From assembly GCA_963575745.1 (NCBI GenBank), contig CAUYUJ010000707.1, positions 17,164 to 81,163 of the forward strand: DNA of 64,000 nt, in the 5' to 3' direction. The notes beneath the pieces are model-generated. The model searched no databases. It saw only the letters and a list, made by a program, of their open reading frames with translations, and had not been told where the DNA came from. Origin of the DNA: Prorocentrum cordatum (Eukaryota; Sar; Dinophyceae; Prorocentrales; Prorocentraceae). Below are positions 11,928 to 22,390 of this stretch, piece after piece. Every line of letters starts with the position of its first letter. Within the stretch, counting starts at the first letter, position 1. A program made the translations under genes and the position numbers.

Positions 11928-12123
11928 TCAGGTCGGGCCTGTCCCCCTACAGGGGGATTTTCTACGAAAAACCAAAAATACCTCCAAAAACAATCAAACA
12001 ATAGCCCAAAAATAGCCCGGGGACTATTTTTTTAAGCATTTGTGTTACTTTCTTGGGGTACTTTTGGGGATATGTTTTATTCTTCGTCCAAAATCCCCCT
12101 GTAGGGGGACAGGCCCGACTTAA
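11928..12123. mobile_element. MITE family 1, copy 1 (196 bp)
   Basis: Terminal inverted repeats match TTAAGTCGGGCCTGTCC followed by CCCTACAGGGGGATTTT at the left, with the complement at the right. The interior is A/T-rich and rich in CCCCAAAAATA-like words. The flanking 8 bp (GCCTATCC / GCTTAGGC) match poorly, so this copy may be old. Confidence 0.85.
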
Positions 12124-12382
12124 GCTTAGGCTCATTCTCAGGTAATTTTTGGCCGCCCCTCTCCCTCCCCTGCCTCCTCTCTCTCTCTATCCTTCTCCCT
12201 CCCTCTCCCTCTCCCTCCGACAGAACCCTATCGTTGCCCCTGAAGAGGGGGGGGCCGCGGGAGCCAGTCCGAGGCGGCGGCTCGGGGGTGCCGGGCGCGG
12301 GTCGCGGCTCGCCCCTGGCCGCTCTGCGCGAGGCCTTCGCCGCGGGGGGGGGGGCAGGGGAGCGACCAAGGAACGTCTGGGG

Positions 12383-12543
12383 TTAGGTCGGGCCTGTCCC
12401 CCTACAGGGGAATTTTTTGGAGGAAAAAGAATGCAAGATACGCAAACACAAATGCTCAAAAGATGCCGAAAAATAGTCCCCAGGCTGCTGTTTGACGATT
12501 TTGAATATACCTCCTGTACTGTAGAGGGACAGGCCCGACTTAA
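12383..12543. mobile_element. MITE family 1, copy 2 (161 bp)
   Basis: Ends TTAGGTCGGGCCTGTCC and GGACAGGCCCGACTTAA, flanked by a perfect 8-bp duplication GTCTGGGG at 12375-12382 and 12544-12551. Confidence 0.9.
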
Positions 12544-12591
12544 GTCTGGGGGCTTGCTTTCCACCGCCACCACCATAAGCAGGAGGGGGAG

Positions 12592-13010
12592 GGGGTCGTC
12601 CTCCTCCTCCTCCTCTTCCTCCTCCTCATCGTCCTCCACATCTTTCCCCCCTCCAACTGATGGTGGTGATGGCGGAGAACAGGCCCATCAACGGCCGGGG
12701 GAGCCCTCCGAAGTCCGGGGGAAGTCTCCGGCGTTCGTGGACGGGTGGACAGTACACGTGGGATGAAGGCACGTGCACCTTACGCCCACCTTTTGGGCCC
12801 GCGGGTGCCCTTCAGGGCCACGCTCCCGCAGTCCTCGATCCCCCTCCCCACGGAGAGGAGGAGGTGGAGGAGGAGGACGAGGACGAGGAGGAGGAGGAGG
12901 AGGAGTCGGAGGAATGGGAGGAGGGGGAGGAGGGGGAGGAGAAGGGGGAGGAGGAGGAGGAGGAGGAGGAGGACGAGGAGGAGGAGGACGAGGAGGAGGA
13001 AGAGGGGGAA
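12592..13010. repeat. (TCC)n then (GGA)n low complexity
   Basis: TCC triplets at 12597-12640, then a purine GGA/GGC tract with GAC interruptions at 12856-13010. The sequence between (12660-12850) has no clear gene. Confidence 0.85.
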
Positions 13011-13197
13011 GACCACGGCCGGAAGCGAAGAGCTTGCGCCACCTGGCCAGCCCGCTCGCCTTCTCGTTGGCCTCGCGCTCCGCCTCGGAGTAGCCACCCC
13101 CGGGCGGATAGTGCGGCAGGTGCTTCGGGATGGCGGCGTCGTCGTCGTCATCGTCGTCTGCCTGGGCGATGCGCGCGCGGGGGGGTCTGAACTGCAC
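13011..13197 (-). CDS. Exon-like segment, unrecognised acidic/helical protein
   Basis: Minus-strand frame with strong G/C third positions: an acidic run (QADDDDDDDAAIPKHLPHY), a Gly/Pro turn, then a charged helix (YSEAEREANEKASGL) and ARWRKLFASGRG. It is preceded by CCGTGCAG, a plausible acceptor near 13187. A related sequence (DDGGGDVDVYDSVAIPNHPP) lies just upstream at about 13197-13260, so the D-rich/AIPNHP unit is duplicated. It runs into the GGA tract downstream, where the frame loses meaning. No family recognised. Confidence 0.35.
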
Positions 13198-13239
13198 GGC
13201 GGATGATTCGGGATGGCGACGCTATCGTAGACGTCAACG

Positions 13240-13430
13240 TCGCCGCCGCCATCGTCGTCGCCCTTCAACCAGGAAGTGTGCGCGGGGAGGGGGGATCTGT
13301 GCGCGAATGGCCCCGCCCAGCGAAACGCAGACCTGCGGCAAAGCGTTCCATTTCCAGATCGCAAGCTGGCCAGTCGGCTCCCTCGCCAAACCCACGAAAA
13401 CATTAGCAGAGCCCCTGGCTGCGTGATGCC
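13240..13430 (-). CDS. Exon-like segment, unrecognised
   Basis: Frame reading NVFVGLAREPTGQLAIWKW then LPQVCVSLGGAIRAQIPPP. It has coding-like composition and lies between the GAT tract and the 13011-13197 segment on the same strand. It could be another exon of the same gene as the ORF at 13403-14110, in a different frame. Splice sites were not fixed. Confidence 0.25.
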
Positions 13431-13475
13431 CCCATCGTCTCCTCCTCCTCCTCCTCCTCCTCCTCCTCCTCCTCC

Positions 13476-13521
<46 letters not shown>

Positions 13522-13722
13522 CATCCTCATCCTCATCCTCCTCATCCTCCTCATCCTCCTCATCCTCATCCTCATCCTCATCCTCATCCTCATCCTCATC
13601 CTTATCCTCATCCTCATCCTCATCCTCATCCGCATCCGCATCCGCAACCTCATCCTCATCCTCATCATCATCCTCATCCTCATCACCATCACCATCACCA
13701 TCACCATCAACATCACCATCAC

Positions 13723-13760
<38 letters not shown>

Positions 13761-13767
13761 TCATCAT

Positions 13768-13799
<32 letters not shown>

Positions 13800-14110
13800 C
13801 CATCCACCTCCTCTCCTCCTTCCCAACAACCCTCGAGACTCCTCGCTTGAAATCTTTCCCTCCCGTACACCTTACAACCTTCTCCTCGTCGTCGTTCTTC
13901 CTCGTCCCTCCAGCTCCACTTCCTCAGTCCAGGCGCAGCGAAGTAAGACGACCCTGCGAGCCCCCCACAAGGAAAGAGTTCGAAATGTTGACAGATCTTC
14001 GCGAAGGTGTAGGTCCCCACAAGAGGCTTGCCCGACTGATTGATGCCACCCTCCCCGCACCACGACTTGGTGTCAGTGTAGCCAGAGGCAGCCAATCCCA
14101 GAGGTCAGTA
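13403..14110 (-). CDS. Unrecognised protein with microsatellite-encoded Asp/Glu tail
   Basis: The first ~95 residues (13800-14110) look genuinely coding: G/C-rich third positions and a mixed, folded-looking sequence containing YTDTKSWCGEGGINQSGKP, CQHFELFPCGG and SYFAAPGLRKW. They lead into about 130 residues of Asp and Glu encoded by the GAT/GAG microsatellite at 13440-13803, ending at a stop near 13403. Such acidic tails are common in low-complexity-rich protist proteins, but the frame could equally be open by chance through a stop-free repeat. No ATG was found; a TGA occurs just upstream and another frame looks coding there, so the start is an exon boundary or a missing base. MITE copy 3 lies 60 bp upstream. 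Confidence 0.4.
13438..13803. repeat. (TCC)n, (ATC)n and (TCATCC)n microsatellite
   Basis: TCC triplets pass into ATC, then TCATCC hexamers, then ATC/ACC triplets. On the minus strand one frame encodes Asp/Glu only. Confidence 0.95.
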
Positions 14111-14173
14111 GTGTGGTCGTCCCGTCGTCTGGGGTCGTGTCGTCGGATGGTCCGCCGTCGCTTGAGACCAGGA

Positions 14174-14328
14174 TTACGTCGGGCGTGTCCCCCTACAGAG
14201 GGCTTTTCGACGAAAAATAAGAAATACTCAAAAAATAATCCTAAATGGTCAATAAATACTCTAACAATAGTCCCCCGACTATTTTTTTGTTTTGATTTTC
14301 CCCTTGTAGAGGGACAGGCCCGACTTAA
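14174..14328. mobile_element. MITE family 1, copy 3 (155 bp)
   Basis: Ends TTACGTCGGGCGTGTCC and GGACAGGCCCGACTTAA with a perfect 8-bp duplication GACCAGGA at 14166-14173 and 14329-14336. Internal AATAGTCCCCCGACTATT is palindromic. Confidence 0.92.
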
Positions 14329-14772
14329 GACCAGGATGGCCGCCCTCGCAGAGAGAATTCGCCTGAAAGAGCAAGCCCGTCGTACAAGGTAGTGTGAGTA
14401 CAGGGAGACGGCCGAGGGGCCGCTCCCGTACGGGGTCCGTAGGTAGAGGCAAGGAGTGGAACTCCTTTCTCCAAGGCACTGCGCAGCAAGCAGTGCACAA
14501 AGATTTAGTTCGCCAATACCTGAGCCAATACAAATGCGGAAGGGATGTAATAGGGAAGTGAGCGGACTTCACACACAGGTAGCTCCGCCTTCAGGCCAGC
14601 AGAGGCGCCGAAAGTTGTGCCGAGTTGAGTACGCGCCGGTGAGCTGCTGGCGACGTCGGCGGAAGCGCCACCCTCGCTGCTCCGAGTTCCCCCGCCCACT
14701 TCCAGGGAGGACGAGGATCGACGCCGGAGCAAACGCAGGGCGCAGAGCGAGAGAAAGCACACGATGCGAGTA

Positions 14773-14932
14773 TCAGGTCGGGCACGTCCCCCTACATGCG
14801 TATTTGGGAAGAGAAATGAAAAATACCCCCCAAATACCCCCAAGAGGTCAAAAAATGCTGATAAAAGCGTCCCCCAATTATTTCTGGACTATTTTGGAAC
14901 ACTCCTCCTGTCGAGGGACAGGCCCGACTTCA
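14773..14932. mobile_element. MITE family 1, copy 4 (160 bp)
   Basis: Ends TCAGGTCGGGCACGTCC and GGACAGGCCCGACTTCA. Flanks TGCGAGTA (14765-14772) and TGCGAGCA (14933-14940) agree at 7 of 8 positions. Confidence 0.9.
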
Positions 14933-14970
14933 TGCGAGCACGTGCTCACGTCAGGCTCGGGGGGCCAGCC

Positions 14971-15392
14971 CTCCTCCTCCTCCTCCTCCTCCTCCTCCTC
15001 CTCCTCCTCCTCCTCCTCCTCCTCCTCCTCCCCCTCCTCCTCCTCATTCCTCCTCCCCCTCCTCCTCCTCCTCTTCCTCCTCCTCCTCCTCCTCCTCATT
15101 CCTCCTCCTCCGCTTCTCCCCCCCTTCGTGCCCCCGCCCTCCTGCCATCGCCCCCTGCCTCCGCCTCCGCACTGCACGCGGGGGCCGGGGCGACGCCGGC
15201 ACAGCACCGAGCCCCCCAGCGGGGCTCGGAGCCCGGGAGGGGCGGAGAGAACGGGGGACTGTGGAGCCGCGCGCCTTTCGGAGGGTGCTGTCCCTCTCTC
15301 ACTTCCCCCCATCCTCTGTCTTCCCCTTCTCCTATACCTCCTCTTCCTCCTCCTTCTCCTCCTCCTCCTCCTCCTCCTCCTCCTCCTCTTCC
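14971..15392. repeat. (TCC)n tracts around a GC-rich spacer
   Basis: TCC triplets at 14971-15118 and 15340-15392. The spacer 15119-15339 has no clear gene. Confidence 0.9.
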
Positions 15393-15395
15393 TTT

Positions 15396-15620
15396 GGAGT
15401 CTCGAAACGGTGCGGTGACAGACCGTGCGGTGACCTCGAAATCCTCCAAGAACTCACCGTACGGTCCGTCACCGCACGTTTTCGGGACCCTGGAGGCCCC
15501 TGTCGCCCGAGACATCCTCGGAGGGGGACTCGAGCCCCAAAACCGTGCGGTGACCCCGAATCCCCACCGACTCACCGCACTGTGTGGTCACCGCCCCGTC
15601 TGGGGGCCCCCGAGGATCGG
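15396..15620 (+). repeat. Dispersed repeat with GGTGCGGTGA motifs, copy 1 of 2
   Basis: Contains direct and inverted GTGCGGTGA / TCACCGCAC words and ends at GGGGGCCCCCGA. The second copy is at 42046-42265 with the same order of motifs. Confidence 0.7.
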
Positions 15621-15689
15621 AGCCTAGGAGGGGTGAGACTGAAGTAGAGGCCTCCTAGATGGGGTCGGAGAAGATGGGGTCGGAGGATC

Positions 15690-15900
15690 GAGCCGCATCG
15701 CCGATACATCGGCGATGTATCGGCGATGCGTCGGCGATGCATCGGCGATGCACCAGCGATGCATCGTCGACGTGGGCGATGCATCGGTGACGTCGACGTG
15801 AAGCAAATCGGGCTCCACATCGAGCCGCATCGGCGGTGCATCGGCGATGCGGCGCGATCCTCCGACCCCGTCCACTCCGACCCCATCTAGAAGGCCTGGA
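15690..15900. repeat. CGATGCATCGGC repeat block, copy 1
   Basis: Many overlapping palindromic GATGCATC and CGATGTATCGG words. The block, including GCGATCCTCCGACC at the end, is repeated at 59945-60125. Confidence 0.75.
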
Positions 15901-16079
15901 TGAAGCGAAGTGGAAGCCCCCTACCACCGGGAAATCGGCTCCGGCTTCGATCCGTGCCGTGCGAGCGAGGCGACGCACCGCGAGCTCCTCGCCTGCCTGT
16001 GCCCAAGCAGCGCCAGAATGCATCGCGGACATCCGGGGCGCCTGCGCGGGGCTGTCCTGGAATTGCCACGTGACTGTGG

Positions 16080-16262
16080 CTGACGTGTGGCTGTCCGGTG
16101 GCGTGCCCGGGGTTGTCCCGCGGAGGTCCCGCGGAAATCCCGTGGTTGCTCCGCAATTGTCCCGTGGTTGTCCGTGGTTGTCCCGTGATTGCCCCGTGGT
16201 CGTCCCGAGGTTGTGCTGTTCTTGTTCTGTGGTTGTCCAGTGGTTGTCCTGCGGTTAGTCCG
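16080..16262 (+). repeat. Degenerate 11-bp repeat CCGTGGTTGTC
   Basis: About twelve imperfect copies of CCCGTGGTTGTC. No gene. Confidence 0.6.
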
Positions 16263-16309
16263 CCTGTAGATCCATCAACAATGAAAACTGTAAGGTCGAT
16301 TTATATTCA

Positions 16310-16336
16310 TATCTATATATATATATATATATATGT
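16310..16336. repeat. (TA)n
   Basis: Simple TA dinucleotide run. Confidence 0.95.
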
Positions 16337-16379
16337 AGATAGGTGATACCGGAGAACAACCCAATCATTTTGTTTTTTT

Positions 16380-16945
16380 ACGGCGATAGGGCTACGGAGC
16401 TATTGGGCTACAGGGTTATGGGCTATAGGGTTATGGGGCTATAGGGCCATAGGGCTATAGGTCTGCAGAGCTACAGGACTGTAGGGCCATAGAGGTATAG
16501 GGCTGTTGGGCTATAGGCTTATGGGGCTATATGGCTCTGGGGCTAAGGAGCTACAAGGCTATAGGGCTCTAGGGCTATATGGCTATAGGGCTGTACGGCT
16601 ATAGGGCTCTAGGGCCATTGGGCTCTAGGACTACAGGGCCCTAGGGCTATAGGGCTGTAGGGCTATAGGGTTGTAGGGCTACAGGGCTCTAGGGCTCTAG
16701 GGCTCTAGGACTCTAGGGCTCTCGGGCTATAAGGCTATGTGGCTATAGGGCTATTGGGCTATAGGGGTACTGGGCTATAGGGCTATGGGGCTATAGAGCT
16801 ATAGTACTATAGACCTACAAGGCTATAAGGCTATTGGGCTATGGGGCTATAGGGGTATTGGGCTACAGTGCTGTAGGGCTATAGGGATATAGGACTGTAG
16901 GGCTATAGAACTATAGGACTATAGGGCTATAGGGCTATGGGGCTA
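16380..16945 (+). repeat. Octamer GGGCTATA array
   Basis: Roughly 70 tandem units of 8 bp, consensus GGGCTATA with GGGCTCTA, GGGCTGTA and GGACTATA variants; a few units are 9 bp. GGG runs every 5 bases give it G-quadruplex potential. It resembles but is not the canonical TTAGGG or TTTAGGG telomere repeat. Confidence 0.9.
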
Positions 16946-17289
16946 AGGCAACCGGGCACCCGGGCGGGCCGCGGAAATCGGTGGCAAAGCTCACCTAACC
17001 ATATGAATCCACTAGGACCCCTACAGAGGCAAGCCCTGAATGGGGAATCTATATAAAACGCTACAAGTGTTGAATATCCCTCTCCCAATAATGGACAAAT
17101 GACGGCCCCCATAATGCTCGGAAAATGATTATTCCGCTGCCGTCGCCGTCACGGATGAAGAAGAAGGCCATCTTGGGCCCATCGTAGCCGCCTTGGGTCG
17201 CTCATCGGACCCTCATACGGCCTCCTGTTAGCCAAAATGGATCCGAAACCTAAAGTAAGTCACTGTCTTTCGCGTTCTCGCGTTTTCGC
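16946..17289. other. Nothing assignable
   Basis: A stretch at 17005-17060 (CCACTAGGACCCCT... AATGGGGAATCTATAT) resembles 23185-23275. Confidence 0.35.
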
Positions 17290-18050
17290 TTCCGATGGGT
17301 GCTTGAGCCTCAAGACGGTCCCCAAACGAATCAGTACAGGTCCAAGAGGGGCCCAAAGAGGGGCCCAAGAGCGCCCAAGAGCGCTCAAAGAGCGGCCCAA
17401 GAGGGCCCCACGTCGTAGTGGTTGAGCTCTTTTGGAGCCATGGGGCCCAAGAGGCCTCTCAGACCCCTCCAATGAGCCCCGAGAGGGCCCCAAGACCCTC
17501 AAACGAGCTCCAAGCGGGTCCCAAGAGTGCCCCAAGATACCCCACGGGGACCCCAAGAGAGCCCCTAAGATGGACTCAGTCATTCTTCGAGAACCTCTCA
17601 TAGCAACACATCTCCCAAACCTGACTTCTCATCCTCCTTGTCATCGTCCGCGTCTTCTCTCCTCCCTTCCTGCCTCCTCCCTCCTCCTCCTCCTCCTTCT
17701 CCTCCTCCTCCTCCTCCTCCTCCTTCTCCTCCCCATCTTCCTCGTTCTGTATTCCTCCTCCGCCTCCTCCCCCTCTTCTCCCCCCCTCCTCACCCTTCCC
17801 TCTTGTTCCTCCTCCTCCTCCTCCTCCTCCTCCTCCTCTTTCTCCTCCAACCCCCAAGATGGTCCAAGGAGGTCGGTCATGGCTCAAGACAGCCTCAGAC
17901 AGACCTCCAAGAGGCCTCGAGACAGCCTCAAGATGGCCCAAGTTAGCTGAGCATGGCTCAAGATAGCCTCCGACAGCCACTAGCCGAGCATGGCTCAAGA
18001 TAACCTCCAAGAGGTCTCAAGAAAACCTCGATCGTATCTGGATGGACTGG
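17290..18050 (+). repeat. CCAAGAGG-type degenerate satellite with (TCC)n in the middle
   Basis: CCCCAAGAGGGCCC-like units at 17335-17580 and CAAGATAGCCTC-like units at 17860-18030 flank TCC triplet tracts at 17640-17850. Confidence 0.6.
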
Positions 18051-18387
18051 TGGGGACACGCGAAGCGTCAAGAACTCCACATAACACCTTTCGGTGCATA
18101 TCCCAAGAATACCGTTCTTCAACGCTTCCCGTTGCAGGTCGACATATCGTAAGATCGACCGGTATGTTGATGCTGTTGTAAGTGAGATCGGTCGATTGAC
18201 AATGAGATCGGTAGATTGGTGATGGAATTGCCGGATCAGCTACCCCAGCGGGGGATTTGCACTGGGATCCTTGGGTCTACGCGACAATTCGAAAGCGGGC
18301 CGCCGTCCTTGGAGGCGTTGGCGCCCTTCGTCACGCTGGAGTTCTGCTTCTCGGATCGGGGCCGTGGGGAGAAAAATAGATATAGGA
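18051..18387. other. No gene; short GAGATCGGT units
   Basis: GTGAGATCGGTCGATTG-like words at 18182-18230 resemble the larger block at 22430-23040. Confidence 0.35.
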
Positions 18388-18716
18388 AGAGGAGGAGGAG
18401 GAGGAGGAGGAGGAGGAGGAGGAGGAGGAGGAGGAGAAGAGCAAGAGGAGGAGGAGGAGGAGGAGGAAGAAAGCAGGAGGAAAGAAGGAGGAAGCAGGAC
18501 GCAGGCAGGAGGAGGGGTGGAGGGCAGGGAGGCCCCCACCACTCGAACTTCAGTTCCGACCACTGCCTCTCGAGCCCAGGAGCGGGGGCGGTCCGCCCCA
18601 CAGAAGACTGGACATCTCTGACCACCTCGACCCCGAGACCTCGGATCCGCTGGCCACCGAGTCGAGCTGAAGCACGGCGGTGCTCAGGCACGCCACGAAG
18701 AGACTCAGAACAAGAA

Positions 18717-18749
<33 letters not shown>

Positions 18750-18905
18750 TCGAGGGCGCCTAACTTCGCGCTTCGCGCCGCGCGAAGCGCGAATTAACTT
18801 CGCGCGCTCGCGCCGCCCCCCAAAGGAGAAGAGGAGAATCAGGAGTCGGAGCCGAACCGTGGAGCGCGAAGCACGGCCAACTTCGCGCCCCCGAGGGCGC
18901 CCCTG

Positions 18906-18941
<36 letters not shown>

Positions 18942-19268
18942 AAGAGAGAGAGCAGCGTCGGCTGCCCGCTTGCAAGCCGACTGCCCCAACAGCCTCTGCC
19001 TGTCTGCCCTGCCGCGACCTCGCAGCCTCGGTTCTCGCGTGCCCGACAGCCCGCACACTCGGCTGCCGCCCGCCCGCCTCCCGCCCCCGAGGGCCTGCCT
19101 TCTGTGTTGAACCTTGGAGGGCGGCAGCAGCAAGCGGCCGCCCCTGGGGCAGGCGCCTCACAGGCGCGCCGCAGTCTGCCGCGGCCGTCTCAACATCAGC
19201 AGGACCCGTGTGCTCTACGGCTACACCTCCGCCTGAGAGGCACACCATGCTGGAGGAGGAGTCTGATC
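18388..19268. repeat. (GGA)n and (GA)n tracts, GC-rich spacers
   Basis: GGA triplets at 18388-18475; GA dinucleotides at 18715-18750 and 18905-18950, separated by a palindromic TTCGCGC/GCGCGAA-rich stretch at 18763-18812. Spacers have open frames on both strands with no clear winner. Confidence 0.7.
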
Positions 19269-19432
19269 AGCAGGCCGCACACCATCGAAGCCACTGGCCT
19301 CAGGGGGATACGACGTGAGCGGCAAAAACAGGCTGACTAGGGCTAACGCCGGGATGCTGGCCAACCTGCAGGATTTCTGCGGCGCCAGTGAGGGGGGACA
19401 GAAGCACGCGCATGAGGATTACTATGGAAAGA
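19269..19432 (+). CDS. Possible exon, unrecognised
   Basis: Plus-strand frame containing SKPLASGGYDVSGKNRLT and NAGMLANLQDFCGASEGG, preceded by a stop at about 19263 and an AG that could be an acceptor. It runs into AT-rich low complexity. Weak, based on composition only. Confidence 0.2.
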
Positions 19433-19639
19433 GAGAAAGAGTCAGACAAACCGACAGAAAGAGAGCCTGATATGTGTATATGTATATACACACACTGACA
19501 TACATACATATACACATATGTACATTCCTTATCCTTATTACATGACACGGAAAAACCCGACAGAGATGGGCATCAGATAATTCCAGGCCCTCCCGGGGCA
19601 CCGGCGGAGACCTGGAAAGAGTCCTCCAAAGCATCCCTC

Positions 19640-20290
19640 GGACCTTCCAGACACCCCACAAGTCCCCTCACGACGGCCAAGATGGCCTCCAAGAGGCCAA
19701 GATGGCCTCCAAGACGGCCGAGCATAGCCTCAAGATGGTCTAAGACGGCCCCAAAGGCTCCAAAGAAGCCTCCAAGAGGGCCCGAGAGCCCTCCAAGACG
19801 CCCTCCAGGGAGGCCCGAAGAGGCTAAAATCATCGATATTCCTTAGGTTTTTTGAAGGATTTTGGCATGTTCTTCTTTTCAGCTCTCCGACGGCCGAAGA
19901 CGGCCCAAGAGGCCCCCAACATCGCCCCAAGAGCGCCCAAGAGCCCTCCAAGATGGTCCATGACGGCCCAAGAGGCCCCCAAGAAGGCCCCAAGAGGGCC
20001 CCAAGACGGCCCCAAGACGGCCCAAGAGGCCTCCAAGACGCCCAAGATGGCCTCCAAGACGGCCCTGAGGCGCCCCAAGAGGGCCCCAAGTCGGTTCAGA
20101 GTGGCCTCCAAGACGGCTTCCGACGGCGTCAGACGGGCCAGGAAAGCCCTAAGACGGCCAAGGAGGCCCCCGAAAAGCCCCCGAAGGCCCCCAGCTGGCC
20201 CAGGAAAGCCCCCCAAAACGCCTCCAAGACGCCTCCAGGAAGCTCGCAAGAAGCCCCAAGAGTGCCCCAAGACGCTCCTTAGAGCCTCCC
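19640..20290 (+). repeat. CCAAGACGGCC-type degenerate satellite
   Basis: Dense CCAAGACGGCCC/CCAAGAGGCCCC units, interrupted at about 19828-19890 by a leader-like AAAATCATCGATATTCC... segment as in the 7830-8840 block. Confidence 0.65.
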
Positions 20291-21290
20291 ACTACTCTCC
20301 ATTTTCCTCTTCCTCTTCTCTTCGTGCTCATTCTCCTCCACGTGATCCCCGAAGGCTTTCCAAACCGACTCGGAGAACTCATGGTCAGGTACCTTGGCCA
20401 CGCTCTACCCCATCTCTCCGCCACATCGGCGTTTCCAAAAAGGCAGGTCCGCGGAGCATCAGTCCTCCTACTTCTATGCATTTATCCCCTCCCTTCGTAC
20501 CGTAACCTCCCCCCATGACACCAGGAATGCCAGCCACCAGGTTGTCCGGCGATCTTCTCCGTCATGGCAGTCAAGCCCGGGCACGATGATCGAACAGAGC
20601 ACCAACTACACGTGGCGGGTAATGGGGGCACGGGCTAACACGACTCGGGCGGACATCCATTGCTTCGGATACACATCGTGAGGTGGATGCGTGCATAGAG
20701 GAGCAATACGTTTTGAAGTGATTGTTGTTGTTGTCACCCCCCCCCCCGCGACCAGCCCCGCGGCCCAAGTCAGAGGCATGCCGAAGGCTCCTGATCCACA
20801 GCCCAGGCACGGTGACCTGTAGACAAAAGCCGCTCACATACAAGCATTCACATACGCACACCCACCCGCACGCACACACACCCACACACCCCTAGCACAC
20901 ACACGCCCCTCATCCACAACCACACATACCCTCACACGCACAGGTCACCACATACACACCCACGAGCACGCACGCACAGGCACACTTGAACGTTTATCTC
21001 TGAGTGGTATTTCGATTATGAATGTTGGATTGCATGTTGTGCTCAGTATACATCGCGCGTTCCTGTTTCATGCATTCCTCTCTACTTCAGCCCATGCGTC
21101 CTTCCGAGCCCACGCAGCGCGATATACAACCGCGGGAAGGGTATATCAATGCGTTTCTTGGGTGTTCCCAGACACAGGGCGTCGCCGACGGAACAAAAAA
21201 AAAGGAAGGCGCACAGGGGGCCCTTCGGGTATGCGAGCATGTGTCTGCACCCAGGCCGCCCGGAATGCCAGCCACCAGGTCGCCCTATCT
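20291..21290. other. No gene; CA-rich stretch and a repeated 19-mer
   Basis: GGAATGCCAGCCACCAGGT occurs exactly at 20524-20542, again at 21262-21280 and at 21823-21841. CA/ACGC-rich sequence at 20840-20985. No exon could be supported. Confidence 0.45.
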
Positions 21291-22121
21291 TGGTGTCCCG
21301 TTGTCGTCGTCGTTGTTGTCGTCGTCGTCGTCGTTATCGCCTTTGAATTGTCGTCGTCGTCGTCGCTCCGTTGTCGCCTCCCCCGTTGTCGTCGTCATTT
21401 GCGCCGTCGTCGCCGCCCCCCTGGTCGTTGTTGTTCTGGCCATCGTCGCCATGGCCACCACTTCCATCGCCGTCCGCGCGTCGGCAGGGATATTCCTAGG
21501 CGCCACGTGCGGTGGGTGGGGGCCCCTTACGTTATTCCTCATTCGAACCGGGCATGCGCAACCTGCAGCAACGTTCCTCAGGGGCGAACGTCACAACAGC
21601 GGCCGCGCGGGGAGGCGACAGTAATTTCTAGCAGAGGGCCATGCGCAGTACCCGAACACTGCGCCCAACCGCCACACTACGCGAAAAACTCACAAAACAC
21701 GCATGCGTGCGCACACACACGCACGCACGCGCACACCGCGCGCGCGGACGCGCGCACGCACGCCCGCGCGCCGCGCAGCACGATACACAAATCACGCACG
21801 TCAGTCAAGGCCCCAAATCCCCGGAATGCCAGCCACCAGGTTCGTGGAGGAAGCTTTCCGGCCAGCGACGCCGCTCACAACGAAACAACGGCGACGACGA
21901 CGGCGGCAACGACACAACGGCGACGACGACGGCGACGACGACGACAGACGACGACCGACGACGACGACGACAACGACGTATGGGGGAGGCCGCGCAGGTG
22001 GAAAGGCCGCCGTCGTCGTCGTCGCCGCCACCGCCGCCACCGCCGCCACCGTCGTCATCGTCGTCGCCGCCATCGTCATCGTCGTCGTCGCTGTCGTCGT
22101 CGTCGCCGCCGCCGCCGCTGC

Positions 22122-22152
<31 letters not shown>

Positions 22153-22170
22153 GTCGTCGTCGCTACAGCC
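21291..22170. repeat. (GTC)n / (CGA)n triplet blocks
   Basis: GTC triplets at 21298-21470, CGA triplets at 21885-21985, and GTC/GCC triplets at 22008-22165, so the orientation flips within 100 bp. The 430-residue frame here is a repeat artefact. Confidence 0.8.
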
Positions 22171-22390
22171 GCTGCCGCCGCCCACCCTTGCCCGATCGGC
22201 GCCAGCTCGACCGGCTCGCGCGCCGGCCCGGCCCGTTTCGGCCCCGCCAAGCCGGGCCGAACGAGGAGGCGGAGGGCAGGGGAGAAGGAGAAGGAGGAGG
22301 GGCAGGATGAGGCGAAGGAGAAGGAGAAGGACCAAGATTCGAAGGCGAAGCGTAGCGAGCCTTCAGAGTCTTGTATATATATATATATAC
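22171..22390. other. GC-rich spacer then (TA)n
   Basis: Purine GGAGAAGG-rich run to 22340, then TA repeats at 22373-22390. No gene. Confidence 0.5.

Noticed and set aside
16380-16945. Telomere
   Set aside because: Unit is GGGCTATA, internal and degenerate, not a known telomere repeat at a chromosome end.
21018-22310. 430-residue plus-strand ORF
   Set aside because: Composed of GTC and CGA triplets and CA-rich sequence; no stable domain.
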